A stretch of 36,275 nt of DNA from positions 40,001 through 76,275 of the forward strand of contig NZ_AHMT02000051.1 in NCBI RefSeq assembly GCF_000243815.2, written 5' to 3'. Shown here piece after piece: positions 34,701-36,275 of the stretch. The translations under genes and the position numbers were made by a program. Positions within the stretch are counted from its first letter, which is position 1. The number at the start of each line of letters is the position of its first letter. Below the pieces are notes generated by a model. That model worked only from the letters and a program-made list of their open reading frames with translations. It did no database searches and was not told where the DNA came from. This DNA is from Leptospira alexanderi serovar Manhao 3 str. L 60. Its GTDB lineage: Bacteria; Spirochaetota; Leptospiria; Leptospirales; Leptospiraceae.

Positions 34701-35741
34701 AGCGAACAAGCGGATGAACTTACCCTAAAAGAGATGTATGATTCCATAGCCGGAATGGTAACATCGATGCAAGAGAATCTACCGGCGGGAGTGAGCATGA
34801 ATGTGAACGTAAACGACATCCTCTCCAGCATCCTCTCTAAAAAACCGGGAAGTATATCTGCCAGCCTCATCGATCGGGCGAGTAGCATTGATACGAATTT
34901 CTTTTTAAACGAAGTGAAGAAATACAACTTTAGCGACAGCGGATTGAAAGAACAATTCAAAGGCTTGTTAAATACAACGAACAAACTGAGTCAAAACCTG
35001 ATCATACTACAAACGTTAGAGTCTCTCAGGAATTTACCGGATGCGTTTGCCAAAACGATTCAAACAGAGAATCAAAACGTAGACGAACAATTGAATCAAA
35101 CCATGGTGTATGATGGCTTTGCGAGATTGGGAGGAGCATATGTCCGCACGATCAAAACTGCAAGCGGAGGAGACGAGGTCCAAACGTTAGGCACATATCA
35201 GTATTACAATTACAATCCGCCAACAGTATTTCCGGAAGTCAAAGACTCGAAAGGTAAGAGTTGGGATCTGGGCAAACCTGAACTTTTAATCGATCATGAC
35301 AATGTACCGAGCGCCAGCGACCTAACAGTGATGGTACGATTAGCGAAGAACAAAATGAGCGCGGACTTTAAAAAAGTATTTGATCCCGATCGCGACAAAC
35401 GCCGCAACTACGAAGCGGAAAGGGGATTATTTGATCCGACTGAAGTTCAAGCTTCTTTCAACGAATACCTGGACGCGGTAAAAAGCGGAGAAAGCGTATC
35501 CTGCCTCGGAAAGTCAGCGGAACAATGTGCGAAGTCAGCGATGAGTTCCGGCTTTTTAGTCGGAGAAGTAGCGGATGGAACGTTTGGAGAGGCGCAGTTT
35601 GCTCAGTCTTACATCATCCTAAAAACAAAGAAGGAGATGGACAAGAGAAAGGGCAAGATGGACGCGGCTACGAAAAAGAAAGTCTGGAGGAATGGGAAGA
35701 TTTTACAATCAACTGGGAGCGATGGGAGAAGGCTTGGGTGA
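31767..35741 (+). CDS. Giant protein, fragment 3: second helical region
   Basis: 1324 codons, -1 relative to fragment 2; the meaningful frame starts at about 31714 (PELAAFYGEGGKGYFSEMD), before the first ATG. Long Ala/Lys/Glu helices, a hydrophobic patch (VQVFFLNQLDLVCMGFCMLT), more Trp-helix motifs (QQWNLKEQEF, RWENMVQEFQGKWKDWRADF) and a Cys pair (VSCLGKSAEQC). The last ~25 residues after KKK (VWRNGKILQS) are out of frame. Confidence 0.7.
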   Translation: MDTYFTNQGKTVLTTEEKDRFRLLSSGVTDAWGLWQYDPSSLVQRQVVLQNFGYANEYEDLVESLNLETKRLKTELAKANRNIQKEKYVNDYRNGLIHFDSYLSYLGVPTDNVAGDVLTNEALAIQGRLRELEINAEQKLGGLFNLLENHKSAVFDQTPLADALPGDAIQTKADLNPGLRTAAKVMSSAYTLSDDVLSKDANGNYSFDGDFTNLKGRLDQALNVVSAGSVDYDQYAGTITSQSGLIATLKNTIETAGQSYVLLKAQLASGVNPTAELNAATAAFNAANAKIEGATGLKKQYEDAQAAVTQKQNEYLAKETQVSNAYNSMLDAQDTFNEKAALYDYATLLEYSKHNVYQAENNNAPNAENNLPAGYIDTPKKMAEARYKAAKEEYDAKAKEVELLQKKMASQIGVGDLTAYVQNERAEAEKWALLAVKYNTAETLLRQKVADLKRQIGVQRTNLEGQLDRLYGIAPPNNKQSVGMMDSLEGSLDFAGSRYLKTEQWTRDRDRIAEGILSGRIGTMDVMTAYQWDYGQGITPDMQPYNLNSFLGKWGGTLGNENYQSLPQRANAHMNSILFPAPETRGYRYGSGSSGATYEQAYGQALVNQTMVQVFFLNQLDLVCMGFCMLTMAYVNEINTYNSNRNQVNDAVGQIGAQGATLKNLYSQLQELTDVDDTNQLLNVLGRPEFGLNSQDLAMIQKTNPGSNSLKDIVWKTSPTATNPLSFNDLVGSDGLRLAQQKAIHDQYGNYVRSGEYTAGGTTASAEKTDQYGRQTALMVGADEFLDAMGVLAEAQYQVARNAYYSKAENYTKQIGTGNDEKIAVKVDAKVVLQEREKFASDLLKKITRTTNGETIAYNVETNIYRTVLNDYMGETGVVSQIFNAELQQRAEQQKQQWNLKEQEFYDLKSDWIQNISYLKQTGTKRWENMVQEFQGKWKDWRADFKAEHEANQKIYLDRIESTLEKKEAWTTSFLQKSSEQADELTLKEMYDSIAGMVTSMQENLPAGVSMNVNVNDILSSILSKKPGSISASLIDRASSIDTNFFLNEVKKYNFSDSGLKEQFKGLLNTTNKLSQNLIILQTLESLRNLPDAFAKTIQTENQNVDEQLNQTMVYDGFARLGGAYVRTIKTASGGDEVQTLGTYQYYNYNPPTVFPEVKDSKGKSWDLGKPELLIDHDNVPSASDLTVMVRLAKNKMSADFKKVFDPDRDKRRNYEAERGLFDPTEVQASFNEYLDAVKSGESVSCLGKSAEQCAKSAMSSGFLVGEVADGTFGEAQFAQSYIILKTKKEMDKRKGKMDAATKKKVWRNGKILQSTGSDGRRLG

Positions 35742-36275
35742 GGCAGTGAAGGGAGCGGGGAGCGCCTTTATCTCCGCCGTAAAAGCAACCTTGAAAGCGC
35801 CTACAGACTTTAACGGAGCGAAGAAGGATTTCAAAGAAGCGGGTAAACAAGGGGAGAGAGCGTTACAAGGCGCGATGTATGCGGTATCGGGAGCAGTAGA
35901 CTTTGCAATGTTTGCGGCAGAGACGGTTGTGGAACCGTTTGTGACAGTGCTAACCTTTGGCATGGGTAACGAAACGATGAATGGCACGTTTGCGGAAGGC
36001 AACTACGAGCTCGCGAAGTTTAGAGACACAAACAAATCCCAACGACATATCAACGAGCTTGGAATGCGGACCGGAGCGGAGATGTATGCAAACGACGCCG
36101 CCCTCGACAAAGTAGTGACTACAACTCTCGCGGTAGCGGGCATCATTGGCGGATTATTAACGTTCGTACCTTTTCCACCGGCGCAAGCGCTGGGAGTAGG
36201 ACTGATGGTAATGTCTGCGGTTGGAACGGCGGGCTGGGAGGCGTTCCGAGGAGCGTATGAAGGGGGTTCGGCGGG
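35670..36275 (+). CDS. Giant protein, fragment 4: start of the C-terminal part, cut by the window edge
   Basis: After two one-base corrections the frame reads ESLEEWEDF-YNQLGAMGEG and stays open to the last base. An amphipathic stretch (AFISAVKATLKAPTDFNGAK) leads into hydrophobic segments (YAVSGAVDFAMFAAETVVEP and LAVAGIIGGLLTFVPFPPAQ, then LGVGLMVMSAVGTAGWEAF). These could insert into a membrane or lie before a terminal domain outside the window. Partial at the 3' end. Confidence 0.6.

Larger units (their letters stand above)
24650..36275 (+). pseudogene. Giant Leptospira long-protein gene (TIGR04388-like), frameshifted, runs off the window
   Basis: Reading frames 2, 1 and 3 take over from one another with no gap in protein-like sequence, so this is one gene of more than 3,800 codons. 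Each switch is -1 and is repaired by adding one base to a homopolymer. A7 at 26447-26453 gives ELEKKK-NRAQAVWDYAE. A7 at 31709-31715 gives EDLQKK-PELAAFYGEG. The A5 run near 35665-35669 gives ATKK-ESLEEWEDF. T4 at 35701-35704 gives EDF-YNQLGAMGEG. The protein begins with an exported leader (IFVFLFEFAFLPVFESGSLFA), then long coiled coils. It resembles the Leptospira-only 'large structural protein' family; some very long surface proteins of this kind end in toxin modules, but the end is outside the window. Sequencing error, true decay and slippage are all possible. Confidence 0.75.

Overview
The window reads as spirochaete chromosome, almost certainly Leptospira. The base composition is AT-rich. 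Most exported proteins carry loose spirochaetal lipoboxes (LLSC, LNDC, LNAC, FTGC, VLGC, LQQC). The right third encodes a member of the very long, coiled-coil-rich protein family that I know only from Leptospira (TIGR04388, 'putative large structural protein'). Family names here are from memory of sequence patterns; no search was run. The species cannot be set from the sequence.

Region 1 (1-4500) is an AT-rich accessory patch. It holds a 784-aa protein with two nucleoside-deoxyribosyltransferase/TIR-like domains fused to an Sll1717-type P-loop ATPase, which looks like a single-gene defence candidate. Next comes an IS630-family element whose transposase is broken by an amber codon and by two different small TA-flanked miniature elements (162 bp and 89 bp). 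A second copy of the 89-bp element abuts the right IS end. Removing both insertions in silico restores one reading frame.

Region 2 (4502-20515) is an envelope/efflux locus in two divergent operons. The minus-strand operon runs from 16300 down to 4502: TPR lipoprotein, small lipoprotein, second TPR lipoprotein, two Ig-like (Big_5) lipoproteins, two RND transporters and a small membrane protein with an HxxxCxxC zinc-finger motif. Most neighbours overlap by 4 bases. The plus-strand operon has a small lipoprotein, a TolC-like outer-membrane protein, a 30-codon ORF and a membrane-fusion lipoprotein. Two RND subunits share one adaptor and one outer-membrane channel, which suggests a heteromeric pump of the MdtBC type. 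A convergent small lipoprotein closes the region.

Region 3 (20558-24650) is repeat-rich. A ~360-bp segment, the start of a 270-aa protein gene, occurs twice about 2.66 kb apart. The left copy is a decayed pseudogene. Between the copies lie a 107-bp inverted-repeat element, a Leptospira-type lipoprotein and a HigB/HigA toxin-antitoxin pair.

Region 4 (24650-36275, running off the edge) is one giant coding sequence of more than 3,800 codons. In this sequence it is split by four apparent single-base losses, each in or beside a homopolymer run (near 26450, 31712, 35667 and 35702). That pattern fits sequencing undercalls, recent pseudogenisation or slippage. One junction also carries a textbook A_AAA_AAC -1 frameshift heptamer in the correct phase.
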